Assembly: GCA_001898225.1 (NCBI GenBank)
Contig: MKTJ01000077.1
Location: 665,949-729,948 of the forward strand
Direction: 5' to 3'
DNA: 64,000 nucleotides
Source: Chloroflexi bacterium 54-19
GTDB taxonomy: Bacteria > Chloroflexota > Chloroflexia > Chloroheliales > Chloroheliaceae
A model generated the notes under the pieces. It was not told the origin of the DNA. It searched no databases and saw only the letters and a list, made by a program, of their open reading frames with translations. A program made the translations under genes and the position numbers. Within the stretch, counting starts at the first letter, position 1. Every line of letters begins with the position of its first letter. Shown here piece by piece: positions 36,392-45,817 of this stretch.

Positions 36392-36967
36392 CTAGCAGCA
36401 TTTCCACCTGGCAAGCAGTTGTTTGCCGTCTTCGCCCACCCCGTGGGTGATGCAATCCTGGAGGGCGCTAAAAATACCGCGCATTACCAGTTCGGTCTTC
36501 CATTGTTCATCGGCGCGAGGGCTGGCCTGGAGCCAGTGCTGGCGCAAGCGGAGGAAGCGTTCCAACCGCAACAGGAAAAAAAGTTGGGCCCGGCTGTAGC
36601 TGCTAAGTTTAGCGCGGTCCAGGCTGGTATCGTTCGCGTTGTCAACCGGCTCGGTGTTGAAATAAAGCGGGCTGAGACTTTTATATTCGCCCCGGTAGAC
36701 CGGCGTCTGCTCGACATAGGAGCGAGTATTTACAAACCCGGCGAATTCCGCGCCACCCTCGACCTCGGAGGCAGCGGTTGTGCCATCGCAATCAGCCGAA
36801 ACATGGGTCTGGCTACTCAACCGCAGCGCCTTCAAAAGGCTATAACCAAAACTGTTATTCCCTAGCTTGGAACTGGCAGGATTGGTCGCAGGCAATTCCG
36901 GCGACTGATAAGCATAGCCGTTTTCGAAATCTTTTTCTTTGTCAGGTTTGCTGCGATAGGTATCCAT
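36392..36967 (-). CDS. Protein of unknown function, 191 residues
   Basis: I do not recognise this protein. The reading is supported by a strong GGAGG site 6 bp before the ATG and a good terminator downstream. It is hydrophilic with no membrane segment or signal peptide. Residues 1-110 look mostly unstructured (Ser/Asn/Glu-rich). Residues 120-165 look helical and Arg/Leu-rich (R-A-Q-L-F-F-L-L-R-L-E-R-F-L-R-L-R-Q-H-W-L). It ends in K-C-C. The helical part could bind a partner or nucleic acid, but nothing specific can be claimed. Confidence 0.6.
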   Translation of the reverse strand: MDTYRSKPDKEKDFENGYAYQSPELPATNPASSKLGNNSFGYSLLKALRLSSQTHVSADCDGTTAASEVEGGAEFAGFVNTRSYVEQTPVYRGEYKSLSPLYFNTEPVDNANDTSLDRAKLSSYSRAQLFFLLRLERFLRLRQHWLQASPRADEQWKTELVMRGIFSALQDCITHGVGEDGKQLLARWKCC

Positions 36968-37292
36968 AAGGTGCCTCCAAAAAGTACAGGACTTTATTTT
37001 CAGGTCAGGCCAATAAAAATAATTTTTGTGTTTCGAGTTTTAAAAGGCGCTGGCTATTCAAATCGCAAAGTCCATATGGCCGCGCGTTTGCCTTTACAAA
37101 ATACAACCCGTTTTCGTTCTCTCCGGCGGTTTACTGGTTAAGGTGAGCCGCTCCTGTCATTTACTATTACAAGATGCGTGCCATGAGGGGAGGCAGATTT
37201 AAATATTAGGAGAGGGATTTTAAAAATGAAAAAACCAAAAGAAAAAGGCCCACCTTGCGGGGAGCCTTTCCAAATTATTCTTGTTTTGGGGG
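36968..37292. other. Intergenic region between lon and the unknown gene
   Basis: These 325 bp hold the lon terminator (37244-37269) and the upstream region of the 191-residue gene. A 27-codon ATG frame at 37227 follows AGGAGAGGG but reads straight through the lon terminator, so I do not call it. No tRNA or repeat was seen. Confidence 0.4.
37244..37269 (-). terminator. Intrinsic terminator after lon
   Basis: On the minus strand AAAGGC pairs with GCCTTT around a G/C-rich loop (CCCCGC...GGTGG can extend the stem), followed by TTCTTTTGGTTTTTT. It lies 23 bp after the lon stop codon. Confidence 0.65.
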
Positions 37293-40181
37293 TTAAGAGT
37301 CTTTTTTAGCGGACTTGCGCGAACCCTTAACTTTTGCGCCGTTACGATGCCCATTGGTTGAAACGGATAGGTCGGTTTCGATATGAGCCTCACCCGGCTT
37401 TTCGAGGGCGATGTTTAGCACCTCGTCAATGTTATCCACCAGGAAGAATTCGAGTTCCTTGCGTAACTCGTCGGGCAGGTCGTCCAGGTCGCGGGCGTTC
37501 AGGCGCGGCAGGATAATCCGCTTAACACCAGCCCGGTGCGCTGCCAGGACCTTCTCCTTGAGACCACCAATCGGCAACACTTTACCGCGCAGGGTGATTT
37601 CACCTGTCATCGCCACATCACCATGAACGAGTCGCCCGGTCAAAAGTGAGGCCAGGGCCGTTGTCAGGGTGATACCGGCGCTGGGTCCGTCCTTCGGAAT
37701 GGCTCCCGCCGGGATATGGATGTGGAGGTCGCTCTTATCGTAGAAATCCTGGCTGATGCCGAGTTCCTTCGCTTTCGAGCGGACCAGTGAAAGGGCGGCC
37801 TGGGCCGACTCCTTCATTACCTCGCCCAATTGCCCGGTAATGATAAGCTGCTTGTTGCCCGGCATACGGGTCGCCTCGATAAAGAGGATGTCGCCACCCA
37901 CTTCCGTCCAGGCCAACCCGGTCGCCACACCCGGTTGCTGGGTGCGTTCGGCGGCGTCCGAGAAGTAGCGCTGTTTGCCCAGGTAATCGTTCAGGGCATC
38001 GGCTTCAACGATAACCTTGCCGGTCTTTCCTTCAGCGACACCCCGCGCAATCTTGCGCAAGACGGTCGCGATTTCCCTTTCGAGGTTACGGACCCCGGCC
38101 TCGCGGGTGTAATCGCGGATAATCCGGCGCATGGCCCCATTGGTAATCTCGGCGTCATCGGTTGTGAGGGCATGGGCACGCAGTTGTTTCGGCACCAGGT
38201 GCTGGAAGGCAATATGAACTTTTTCTTCCTCGGTGTACCCAGCCAGTTGCAAAATTTCCATGCGGTCGCGCAACGGGGCCGGAATCGGGTCAAGCAGGTT
38301 AGCCGTGGCGATAAACATCACCTTCGACAGGTCGAAAGGCACGTCGAGATAGTGGTCGCGGAAGTCCCGGTTTTGCTCCGGGTCGAGGACTTCCAGGAGG
38401 GCCGAACTGGGGTCGCCCCGGTAGTCAGCCCCGATTTTGTCCACCTCGTCTAGCATGAAGACCGGGTCATTCGACTCGGCCCGGCGGATTGCCTGGATAA
38501 TCCGGCCTGGCAGCGCCCCGATATAGGTGCGGCGGTGGCCCCGGATTTCGGCTTCGTCGCGCATTCCACCCAGCGACATGCGGGTAAACTTGCGACCAAG
38601 GGCCCTGGCGATACTCTGGCCCAGGCTGGTTTTACCGACACCTGGCGGCCCAACCAGGCACAAAATCGGCTCACGCGGCCCGCTAAAATTGTGGACATCC
38701 TCGTAGGTCAGGGGGCCGTCATTAAGGTTGCCGGGAGTCGGTTCGAGGGCTTCCGAAGCCAGCGAAGCTTCACCATCGGAAGTTCCATCGGGTTCGGTGG
38801 CCGGTTTTGGTTGAGGGAGCCGTTCGTTGCGCAGTTTACGGACTGCCAGGTATTCGAGCAAGCGTTCCTTGATTTTCTCAAGGTCGTAATGGTCTTCGTC
38901 CAGGACCTTTTTCGCCAGCAAAATATCGAGCGGGGCCTCGGTGCTTTTATCCCAGGGCAAACTGGTCAGCCAGTCGAGGTAAGTCTTGATTACACCGTAT
39001 TCGGCGGCGGCAGGTGGCAACTTGGAAAGGCGGTCCAGTTCGCGTTCGGCCTCCCGGCGGGCTTCGACGGGCATCTTCGACTTTTGAATCAGTTCGCGGA
39101 ACTGGTTAATCTCGGCGGACTGCGGGTCGTCCTCGCCCAGTTCTTTCTGAATGGCCTTGATTTGTTCGCGCAGGAAGTATTCGCGCTGGGTCTTGCCCAG
39201 TTCGTCCTGGACCTGGCTCTGGATTTTGCGACCAAGTTCGAGGACTTCCAGTTCCTTGGTCAGGAAAGCATTTAGCATCTCAAGCTTGTTCTTGATGCTG
39301 GAAGTTTCCAGGATTTCCTGGCGCTGTTCGAGTTCCATCCGAACGCTGGTAGCAATCAGGTAGGCCAACTGCCGGGGCGACTCGACGTTAATGGCCGTCA
39401 TCAAAAGTTCGTCGGGAATCTGAGGGACGAGCGAAACCAGGCGCTGAAACAACGAAATCGAGTTGCGCATGAGGGCTTCGACTTCGACGCTCTTTTCGTC
39501 GGTATCCTGCAAAACCTCGATGCGGGCTTTCAGGTACGGCTCGGTTTCGACAAACTCGACAATCCGCATCTTTTCGAGGCCCTGCACGGCCAACCGGATA
39601 GTGCCATCGGGCACTTTTAGCAGTTTGTGGACGGCGGCAACGGTCCCGACGGTAAAGGTATCGGCGACCCCGGCTTGCTCGACTTCCATGTTTTTCTGAG
39701 CTACCAGGCCGACCAGGCGGGGTGCGTCACCCTGCATCACTTCTTCAATCAGGCGGATGGAGCGCTCCTGGCCGACAGCCAGGGGAAAGACCGTCAAAGG
39801 ATAAACAACCGTGTCCTTCAGGGGCAGAATGGGCAGGATACTTGGAATATCGGGCATCTGGCTGAGGTCGTTGATTGAGTTTTCGGAGGCCGTTTTCGAG
39901 GCAGCCTGTTTGCGGGAACGGCGAGAAGACGGTTTGCGGTCTTCGACCGGTTCGGGTTCATCATGTTCTTCGAGGAGTTGTTTTAGCATCTCAGGCAAAT
40001 CAATAACACTTTCCTGGGAAGCGTTTTCCTCGTTCGAAGCATCGTTTTCGGTTTCAGGGGCCAGTTCCTGGGCAGGTTTGCGCTTCTTGGTCTTCACCGG
40101 AGCGGGTTCTGGGGTGGAATTGTCTTCTGCGGGTTTTGAGTGTTTGCGAGCCTTTGGTTTTTGCTTTTCGTCCTCTGCCAT
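37293..40181 (-). CDS. lon: ATP-dependent protease Lon (La) with extra N-terminal and linker segments
   Basis: This 962-residue Lon starts at 40181: that ATG has GGGAG 6 bp upstream, while the frame extends 14 codons further without support. Residues 1-113 are a charged, Lys/Glu/Pro-rich tail not found in ordinary Lon. The substrate-binding domain starts at I-L-P-L-K-D-T-V-V-Y-P. The AAA+ module has G-P-P-G-V-G-K-T-S at about 505. Just before it, an insertion of about 50 residues (447-495, Pro/Ser/Glu-rich) replaces the usual short link. The S16 protease has Ser834 in K-D-G-P-S-A-G and Lys877 in G-L-K-E-K-V. It degrades damaged and regulatory proteins in the cytosol. Confidence 0.95.
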   Translation of the reverse strand: MAEDEKQKPKARKHSKPAEDNSTPEPAPVKTKKRKPAQELAPETENDASNEENASQESVIDLPEMLKQLLEEHDEPEPVEDRKPSSRRSRKQAASKTASENSINDLSQMPDIPSILPILPLKDTVVYPLTVFPLAVGQERSIRLIEEVMQGDAPRLVGLVAQKNMEVEQAGVADTFTVGTVAAVHKLLKVPDGTIRLAVQGLEKMRIVEFVETEPYLKARIEVLQDTDEKSVEVEALMRNSISLFQRLVSLVPQIPDELLMTAINVESPRQLAYLIATSVRMELEQRQEILETSSIKNKLEMLNAFLTKELEVLELGRKIQSQVQDELGKTQREYFLREQIKAIQKELGEDDPQSAEINQFRELIQKSKMPVEARREAERELDRLSKLPPAAAEYGVIKTYLDWLTSLPWDKSTEAPLDILLAKKVLDEDHYDLEKIKERLLEYLAVRKLRNERLPQPKPATEPDGTSDGEASLASEALEPTPGNLNDGPLTYEDVHNFSGPREPILCLVGPPGVGKTSLGQSIARALGRKFTRMSLGGMRDEAEIRGHRRTYIGALPGRIIQAIRRAESNDPVFMLDEVDKIGADYRGDPSSALLEVLDPEQNRDFRDHYLDVPFDLSKVMFIATANLLDPIPAPLRDRMEILQLAGYTEEEKVHIAFQHLVPKQLRAHALTTDDAEITNGAMRRIIRDYTREAGVRNLEREIATVLRKIARGVAEGKTGKVIVEADALNDYLGKQRYFSDAAERTQQPGVATGLAWTEVGGDILFIEATRMPGNKQLIITGQLGEVMKESAQAALSLVRSKAKELGISQDFYDKSDLHIHIPAGAIPKDGPSAGITLTTALASLLTGRLVHGDVAMTGEITLRGKVLPIGGLKEKVLAAHRAGVKRIILPRLNARDLDDLPDELRKELEFFLVDNIDEVLNIALEKPGEAHIETDLSVSTNGHRNGAKVKGSRKSAKKDS

Positions 40182-40223
40182 TTCATCTCCCAACCGGCTA
40201 TAACATTTCGCCAGGCTACCCAC

Positions 40224-40637
40224 GGTGGCGCCCGGTACAGCTTGAAATAAAATTTAGCCGAAAATATGTCCGGTCTAATTCCTGCCTATTTTACTTTATG
40301 GAGAGTCGATAATCAAGGTTAAAGCAAAAGGTGGTCAAAAATAAGCGGCTGGTGGGTTAGGCCAGCCGCTTTGTTTGTGATATTGAGTGAAGTGGATTAA
40401 ATTAAATTGAGGTTACTTAACTTTCGGAGACTAAAGAACAAATATTAACAATTACTTCGGTCTCAAAAACTAAGTAGTCAAAAGATAGTGGGGGGAATAA
40501 TTTCCCACGTCTAAATTATACCGCTTCTTTCGATGCAAAACATCACCCTGAAGAATGATTTTTAAACTCTTTTTGCTATTATTTACATTACTTTTTGCCT
40601 GCGGAAATAATTTAACTTTCTACTAACTTTCTGGTTT
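40224..40637. other. Intergenic region upstream of lon
   Basis: This 414-bp gap contains the hairpin at 40343-40371. The rest is A/T-rich, without a reading frame or clear repeat. The lon promoter presumably lies in 40224-40340, but no good -35/-10 pair was found. Confidence 0.4.
40343..40371 (-). terminator. Terminator-like hairpin downstream of the MFS carrier
   Basis: Minus-strand AAGCGGCTGG pairs perfectly with CCAGCCGCTT around a 9-nt loop, followed by ATTTTTGACC. It lies 267 bp after the MFS stop codon, so a long 3' untranslated region or an unseen small transcript would be implied. Confidence 0.65.
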
Positions 40638-41873
40638 TCAGGCCGGACCGGGTTCTTCCACTGAATTGGGCCGGGACCGGGCCAGCAGGAAGAACCAGAC
40701 CGCCAACATCCCCGCTGTCAACACGACCATGAAGGGGAGCAGGGTCCATAGGCCGAACCACTGGGCCAGGTTGCCGGTAAACCAGGGGAAGAAAGCTGCC
40801 CCCATGCTGCCCAGGCTGGCCGCGAAACCAATTGCCGTAGCCACGACACGGGCCGGGACCAGGCCTGAAATCAGGGTGATGGTGGTGGGGAAAAGCGGCC
40901 CCAGGCTAAAGCCGGTCAGCACCAGCCCGGCAGCACTGATAATTTCGAACGGGGCGACCCAGACCAGCAAAACACCAACCACGACCCCGGCCAGGCACCA
41001 CTGTATCAACCGTTTGTTGCCGATACGCTCCCCGACATGCCCTAAAATCAACCGTCCCAGGGTCAGGCCGAGCCAGTAGCCGCTGACGGCCCACCCGGAA
41101 AGCAGGGTATCCTGGTGGCGTTCCTCGGTAAGCAGGCTATAACTCCAGGTTCCCATCGAAACCTCGACCCCAACATAAAAGAGCAAGAAGGCCGCGCACA
41201 GCCAGACATTCCGCACCCGAAGGGCCGTTGACAATATCCCTCGTTGAGGCGCGTCCCCGGCGGCAGGTTTGGCGTGCAGATCGGGAAAAGGATTGTGGCG
41301 AAAGATAAAAACTATCCCGGCCAGGACCACCAGGCCAACTATAACCAGGACAATATAGCAGTTGGCCCAGAAGAAATCGAGCGCCAGCATGCCCGAAGCT
41401 ACCAGCGGTCCGATAAGGGCGCCAACCCCATAGAAGGCGTGCAAGGTATTCATCAGGACGGTGCTGCGCGGGAAATTCACGAAATAAGAGTTAAGGCCGG
41501 CATCAATGATGCCGATGCCAAGCCCTGAGAAATAGAGACAGAAAGGAAAGACCAGGAATGGTACCACCAGGCTGACCAACGTCACGCCCAGGACGTAGGA
41601 GGACAAACCGAGCAAGAGGAGGTTGCGAGTACCGATCTTGGCCGATAAAGGCCCACTCGAAAAGGCCGAGGTCAAATAACCCAGGGTTGCAGCCAGGAAT
41701 ATCAGGCTGACCGTACCTTTATCCACGCCGTAATAGCCCCGGATGCTAGGCAAGAGGACACCAATCAAGCCATCATTGACGCCCATCAGGATGAAAGCGA
41801 GCAGACCCAGGCCGACCTGGAGTCTCAAAATGGGGGTATAGCCGTTAAGCTTGGAGAGAGCGGAGGTTTCCAA
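40638..41873 (-). CDS. MFS transporter, 12-helix, substrate unknown
   Basis: This 411-residue protein has twelve hydrophobic segments. It has an MFS loop G-P-L-S-A-K-I-G-T-R-N-L-L after helix 2 and a second copy, G-H-V-G-E-R-I-G-N-K-R-L-I, after helix 8. The general pattern resembles FucP/YbjJ-like sugar or small-molecule carriers. The N-terminus is short and cytoplasmic and the C-terminus ends in a Pro/Glu tail. It is preceded by the VanW-gene terminator, so it is probably its own unit. Direction of transport and substrate are unknown. Confidence 0.8.
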   Translation of the reverse strand: METSALSKLNGYTPILRLQVGLGLLAFILMGVNDGLIGVLLPSIRGYYGVDKGTVSLIFLAATLGYLTSAFSSGPLSAKIGTRNLLLLGLSSYVLGVTLVSLVVPFLVFPFCLYFSGLGIGIIDAGLNSYFVNFPRSTVLMNTLHAFYGVGALIGPLVASGMLALDFFWANCYIVLVIVGLVVLAGIVFIFRHNPFPDLHAKPAAGDAPQRGILSTALRVRNVWLCAAFLLFYVGVEVSMGTWSYSLLTEERHQDTLLSGWAVSGYWLGLTLGRLILGHVGERIGNKRLIQWCLAGVVVGVLLVWVAPFEIISAAGLVLTGFSLGPLFPTTITLISGLVPARVVATAIGFAASLGSMGAAFFPWFTGNLAQWFGLWTLLPFMVVLTAGMLAVWFFLLARSRPNSVEEPGPA

Positions 41874-41918
41874 TGAACACCTTTAACAATCTTATCTATT
41901 AAATTTTCCATAATAATA

Positions 41919-41952
41919 GGAAGGACCAGCTACTGATGTAACTGGCCCTTCC
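41919..41952 (-). terminator. Intrinsic terminator after the VanW-domain gene
   Basis: On the minus strand GGAAGGGCCAG pairs with CTGGTCCTTCC (one G-T pair) around a 12-nt loop, followed by TATTATTATGG. It begins 26 bp after the stop codon at 41979. Confidence 0.65.
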
Positions 41953-41978
41953 CCTTCCGATAACTTGGAACTCCTGAA

Positions 41979-43958
41979 TTATTGCTTGGGCGTTGTCGGG
42001 GTAGTCTGAGCCGCCGGAGTGGTCGGCGCGGGGGTACCCGCTGGCTTCGTTGCAGCCGGAGTCGTCGGTGTTGGTGTCGGGGTCGGACCTACTTTGTAAA
42101 TATTCGGCCAGGGCTGGTAGACCGACGGGAAAGTCGTCCGCTTAACTTCCTTGCCATCCACAAGAATAACGCGAGTTATGCTGGTGGTCAAACCTTTCCG
42201 CGCCGAGTCGTACTGGACCTTCTGACCCGGTTTGAGGTTGGGATCAACCTCGGTCCGGTCCGGCGGCGGGTCTTTAACATTGGTGACATCCCCCGCGAGA
42301 AGTTTGACGGTCTGGCCCGGCACTTTATTACCCAGGATACGGACGTAGAGCTTACCATCCTGGATACTTGAGGTCACAGCCATATAGAAGTCGGAGTTAT
42401 TCTCGAACTTGAGGTCAACCCCCGGCTGGTAGACCGCCGCGTCGAAACCGACCGGCTCGCCCAGTTCCTCGTACCAGCCGACCCGGTAGGCGTGCGGGTT
42501 GCGCTCGTCAATCGGCAGCCCGGCATAGAAAGCCGCCCGGAAGGTGGTAGTCGCGACCTGGCAAATGCCCCCGCCGACATCCGGCACGGTCTGGTCGGCC
42601 ACAATCGAGAAACCGGTGACGTAGCCTTCTTTCTCGGTAATATCCCCGATAGTATCGAGGAAAGAGAAAGTGGTGTGCGGCTTGATGATAGCCCCGCTCA
42701 GGTGCTGCGCTCCGACCTTGATATTGGTGGCGCGGGCAGCGGTGGAACCGGCAAACAACGAAACACCTTCCCCGATAACATCAAAGTTTCCCAGCCGTTC
42801 GGGATACTTGGAGGAAAGGGCAGGCTCTTTAATGTCCACCCAGAGGGTCGTATTGCGTTTGGCCGGGTCGGTGGCGACAAAAGCCTGGTTCAGGTTGTCC
42901 ATTGTTCGCGGCACCGACAGGAATTGCCCATCCTGGCTCGGTTTGACAAAACCGGGTTTGCCGTTGGGCAACCACCCGACAACGCCATCCTGGGCCGCCT
43001 GGTTTATGTCTTTGCTCAGGTTATTGATGAAATCTTCAAAATATTTGGTATCGAAGGTATAGCCCAGGTGTTTAGGCTCCTTCTTATCCGGGTTGACCGT
43101 GATTTTTATCTGGGCGGCAATCGTCTTCTGGTCGAAAGTCCAGTTTTTATCACCGTAACTGACCTTGACCGGGCCGTTCAGATAAGGCTCGACCCCGCGT
43201 TTGAAGCTCTCCACTTCTTCCTGGGTGATAACCGGGTCAACGTTATGGACCTTGAGCAAATTCTCGTTGTTAGAGGTGAGGGTACCGAGAGTCTTTTTGA
43301 GCGCGGCCAGGGTCGCGTCATAGTCCACGTTAAAACCAACCTTGCCTTCGGTTGTTACAAGTTTGCCGTCAGCATCAATCTTGACAGTCGGTTCTACCGC
43401 GTCAAGGCGAATCCGGTCGGAAATATCGGTCAGGTAGCCTTTCAGCTTGGCCTCGTCCATCACGATTTCGATGGGGAGGTTGGTGCTTTCGGGGCTCATA
43501 ACTTTGAGGACCCGCAGACCGCCCCGGTTGAAGTTAAAAGCTTTATCGAGGGTGCTGTCGAGGCTGATAGTAACCCCTAATTGTTCCAGGGTCGGCGTCC
43601 AGGTCTTATCCTGGAAAGCTAACTGGACGGGCCGCTGGGTATAATCTTCGAGCGATTTGAGGATTTTAGCTTTAGCCTCATCGCGGGTCATCTCACCGAC
43701 ATAGACTCCGCTAACGCTGACGCCCGGCTCGGTTTTGTTGTTGTACTGGCTGTCGATGACGAAGTTATAGGCAAAGAAAGCCACGAACACAACCACCACC
43801 AGCGCCAGAAAGGTCATACCGAGGTTCCAACGCGGTTGCGAGCCGGTGGGAGCCTGTTTCTTGCCTGGTTTGGGGGTTGGTTTCGTTTCTTGAGAGACCG
43901 GCGGGCGAGGCGCGGCTTTAAATGAGGTCCCGGAACGCCCTGGTATCTGGTTTTCCAT
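41979..43958 (-). CDS. Membrane-anchored VanW-family protein
   Basis: This 659-residue protein has a cytoplasmic Pro/Lys-rich head (1-45) and one membrane segment at about 47-68. Outside lie two putative peptidoglycan-binding (PG_binding_4-like) regions at about 80-320. The VanW domain at about 400-530 has F-S-F-L-D-T-I-G, D-V-G-G-G-I-C-Q-V-A-T-T and N-P-H-A-Y-R-V-G-W-Y. A beta domain like G5 follows at about 540-625, then a Thr/Pro/Ala tail. VanW is named from vancomycin clusters but its function is not established. The domain mix suggests a cell-wall-associated role. No van resistance genes are nearby, so resistance is not implied. Confidence 0.87.
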   Translation of the reverse strand: MENQIPGRSGTSFKAAPRPPVSQETKPTPKPGKKQAPTGSQPRWNLGMTFLALVVVVFVAFFAYNFVIDSQYNNKTEPGVSVSGVYVGEMTRDEAKAKILKSLEDYTQRPVQLAFQDKTWTPTLEQLGVTISLDSTLDKAFNFNRGGLRVLKVMSPESTNLPIEIVMDEAKLKGYLTDISDRIRLDAVEPTVKIDADGKLVTTEGKVGFNVDYDATLAALKKTLGTLTSNNENLLKVHNVDPVITQEEVESFKRGVEPYLNGPVKVSYGDKNWTFDQKTIAAQIKITVNPDKKEPKHLGYTFDTKYFEDFINNLSKDINQAAQDGVVGWLPNGKPGFVKPSQDGQFLSVPRTMDNLNQAFVATDPAKRNTTLWVDIKEPALSSKYPERLGNFDVIGEGVSLFAGSTAARATNIKVGAQHLSGAIIKPHTTFSFLDTIGDITEKEGYVTGFSIVADQTVPDVGGGICQVATTTFRAAFYAGLPIDERNPHAYRVGWYEELGEPVGFDAAVYQPGVDLKFENNSDFYMAVTSSIQDGKLYVRILGNKVPGQTVKLLAGDVTNVKDPPPDRTEVDPNLKPGQKVQYDSARKGLTTSITRVILVDGKEVKRTTFPSVYQPWPNIYKVGPTPTPTPTTPAATKPAGTPAPTTPAAQTTPTTPKQ

Positions 43959-44238
43959 TAAGTCTATCGCACCTTGTTAAATAATAACTGCTGGTTCAAA
44001 TACTACCAAAAATTTCAACACTACAATATATAACGGGGAAATACTGCTTTTGTCGCATTATTTCCCATGCAAAAACGGGGCCAATCATCGTTGATTTGGT
44101 GAAAATTAGCGGCTAATTGTAAAAGTAATAATTAACTGCCAGGAATAATTATTAAAATTGTCCCGCGAGACCCAGGACCCCAAGCCTATAAATAATGATA
44201 ACTGCCAACCGGAGGCCCGATCGAGCGGCCAACTGGAA

Positions 44239-44751
44239 CTATGGTTCCAGTCGCAAGCGGACGCCGCCGACCCCGATGAGATCGCCCCAGTTAACCTGGA
44301 CGGGACGGGTCACCTGCTGTCCATTTAAAAAAGTACCGTTCGTGCTGGCGACATCGCTCAACCACCAGCGCCCTTCACGCCAGGCCAGGAGGGCGTGTTC
44401 GCTCGACACATAATCGTCGTCGAGAACGAGAGCATTACCCGGCAGACGGCCAATCGGCATTATCGGCCCCGGCTGAAAGATTTCGCCCGAGCGGACCGAA
44501 GTGGCGTTCCCGGCATCGGTAACGACCAGGCGACCGGTCGGGCCACCCGGCTGCGGGATAGGGCCGGACACGGGCGGCGAAACATAATTTTCTTCGTGAT
44601 AACCGGGCTGGGCATAATCGGCGCGCTGGCTGGGACGGTTCAACTCCCGGCTGATGGTCCTGACGACTAAAAAGATAAAAAAGTAGAGTAAGAATATAAA
44701 GGCGATTCTCAGAACCAGTATGAAAAGGTCAAATCCTATCGTATCAGTCAA
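44239..44751 (-). CDS. Membrane-anchored FHA-domain protein
   Basis: This 170-residue protein has an N-terminal membrane segment (about 8-31), a flexible Pro-rich linker, and an FHA domain at about 80-170. The domain shows I-G-R-L-P-G-N, S-S-E-H-A-L-L and the closing S-T-N-G-T-F-L-N-G-Q-Q-V. FHA domains bind phosphothreonine peptides. In the usual arrangement such proteins (FhaB/FipA-like) sit near Ser/Thr kinases and wall-synthesis genes; no kinase is in this window. It lies 40 bp downstream of the FhaA-like gene on the same strand, so both are probably co-transcribed. Confidence 0.85.
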   Translation of the reverse strand: MTDTIGFDLFILVLRIAFIFLLYFFIFLVVRTISRELNRPSQRADYAQPGYHEENYVSPPVSGPIPQPGGPTGRLVVTDAGNATSVRSGEIFQPGPIMPIGRLPGNALVLDDDYVSSEHALLAWREGRWWLSDVASTNGTFLNGQQVTRPVQVNWGDLIGVGGVRLRLEP

Positions 44752-44791
44752 AATTCCCTCACGTCCTCATAGCCAGCTAAACGGTCCGAGC

Positions 44792-45616
44792 CTAAACCTG
44801 GAACAACACCTCAAAGCCGCCCAGTGAAATGCGGTCCCCCGGCGTCAGGACAATCTGGGTGACAGGCCGTCCGTTTACCAGCGTGCCGTTGGTGCTATTG
44901 AGATCGAACAGCAGGAACTGCCCGTACTTGAACTCAATCCGGCAGTGATGGCGGGAAACCCGTGTCTCCTCGGAATAGATAACATCGTTGTCCAGACCGC
45001 GCCCGACCGTAACATCTTTATTGAAGCGGATGTACTTGGACGGGTTGTTGTTGGCGTATTCCAGGGCGACCAGGGTTGCCTGGGGCCGCGCCACCTGTCC
45101 GGCGGGACGGTGTTCGCCGTTAAGCGGGAGCGCCCCGATGTTCATTACCGCCGTCCCGCCATTGAGCATACCCGACTTAACTTCCAGGTCGGGGGCAAGA
45201 CTGGGGGCGGGAGCCTGGGCCACGCGGGCCTGGTTAGGGTCCACTGTGTAGGCTTTTATCATCAGGTGCCGTTTTTTGACCGATTCGTTGCTATTTAACC
45301 AGACCAGGGGCCGTCCGCCGCCGAAGGTGAAGTTGCGAGAGTGGGCATAGTTGAAGACGTATTCGGTCAGGCTTTGTTCAGCCTGAATCTTGGGTAGGAT
45401 GGTGGTGGTAAGATATTGAAAGTCGGCGGGGTACAGGAATACCTCGTAGCGGTTGGGCACATAAGCTTTGCCTACGGCGACTTCGCGCCGTTCTTCCATA
45501 ATACGCTCAAGGCGCTTCTGGATTTCGGCCAGGCTTATTTTGCTGCGGAAAAGGCCCCGCATAGAGCCTTCGACGACTCCTTCGACCATTCCCTCAAATT
45601 TATCAATTGCACTCAC
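44792..45616 (-). CDS. FhaA-like protein: DUF3662 plus FHA domain
   Basis: This 274-residue protein has an N-terminal DUF3662/FhaA_N domain at about 1-125: F-E-G-M-V-E-G-V-V-E-G, then A-Y-V-P-N-R-Y-E-V-F-L and a beta region around F-G-G-G-R-P. A linker follows, then a C-terminal FHA domain at about 190-274 with V-G-R-G-L-D-N-D, V-S-R-H-H-C-R-I and S-T-N-G-T-L-V-N-G. Mycobacterial FhaA, with this layout, binds phosphorylated partners and affects wall synthesis. A promoter with a perfect TATAAT lies upstream. It is the first gene of the two-gene FHA unit. Confidence 0.88.
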   Translation of the reverse strand: MSAIDKFEGMVEGVVEGSMRGLFRSKISLAEIQKRLERIMEERREVAVGKAYVPNRYEVFLYPADFQYLTTTILPKIQAEQSLTEYVFNYAHSRNFTFGGGRPLVWLNSNESVKKRHLMIKAYTVDPNQARVAQAPAPSLAPDLEVKSGMLNGGTAVMNIGALPLNGEHRPAGQVARPQATLVALEYANNNPSKYIRFNKDVTVGRGLDNDVIYSEETRVSRHHCRIEFKYGQFLLFDLNSTNGTLVNGRPVTQIVLTPGDRISLGGFEVLFQV

Positions 45617-45702
45617 TACCGGGTTACCTGCTTGCTAAAACTCTCTGAATGGTGGATTATCCTGGTTCAATTAGTTGACCCTTTTGCCCCTATTCTGGAC
45701 TT

Positions 45703-45731
45703 ATTATACCATTGAACTGGCCCCCTGCAAA
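45703..45731 (-). promoter_or_regulatory. Promoter for the FHA operon
   Basis: Read on the minus strand, TTTGCA (45731-45726) and a perfect TATAAT (45708-45703) are spaced 17 bp apart, about 87 bp before the FhaA-like start. It lies within the divergent gap shared with hslV. Confidence 0.55.
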
Positions 45732-45817
45732 CTTGCTTTTGCTAATAGCTAGGTGTAGACTACCTTCTTGCAGGGATTTTTACCCCGGTTAGCTACCCTA
45801 GTCCCAGGAGGTTCGTT

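Noticed and set aside
37227..37310. 27-codon frame starting M-K-K-P-K-E-K after AGGAGAGGG
   Set aside because: It runs through the lon terminator and into the 3' end of lon; the A-rich start reflects the terminator tract.
40182..40223. 14-codon N-terminal extension of Lon
   Set aside because: The internal ATG at 40181 has a GGGAG ribosome-binding site at proper spacing; the longer start has none.
42492..43580. 362-codon plus-strand frame over the VanW gene
   Set aside because: Shadow of the minus-strand gene, whose domains and membrane segment are well supported.
41979..43958. Vancomycin-resistance locus because of the VanW domain
   Set aside because: No vanH, vanA/B, vanX or vanRS-type genes are nearby; VanW domains are widespread in wall-associated proteins.
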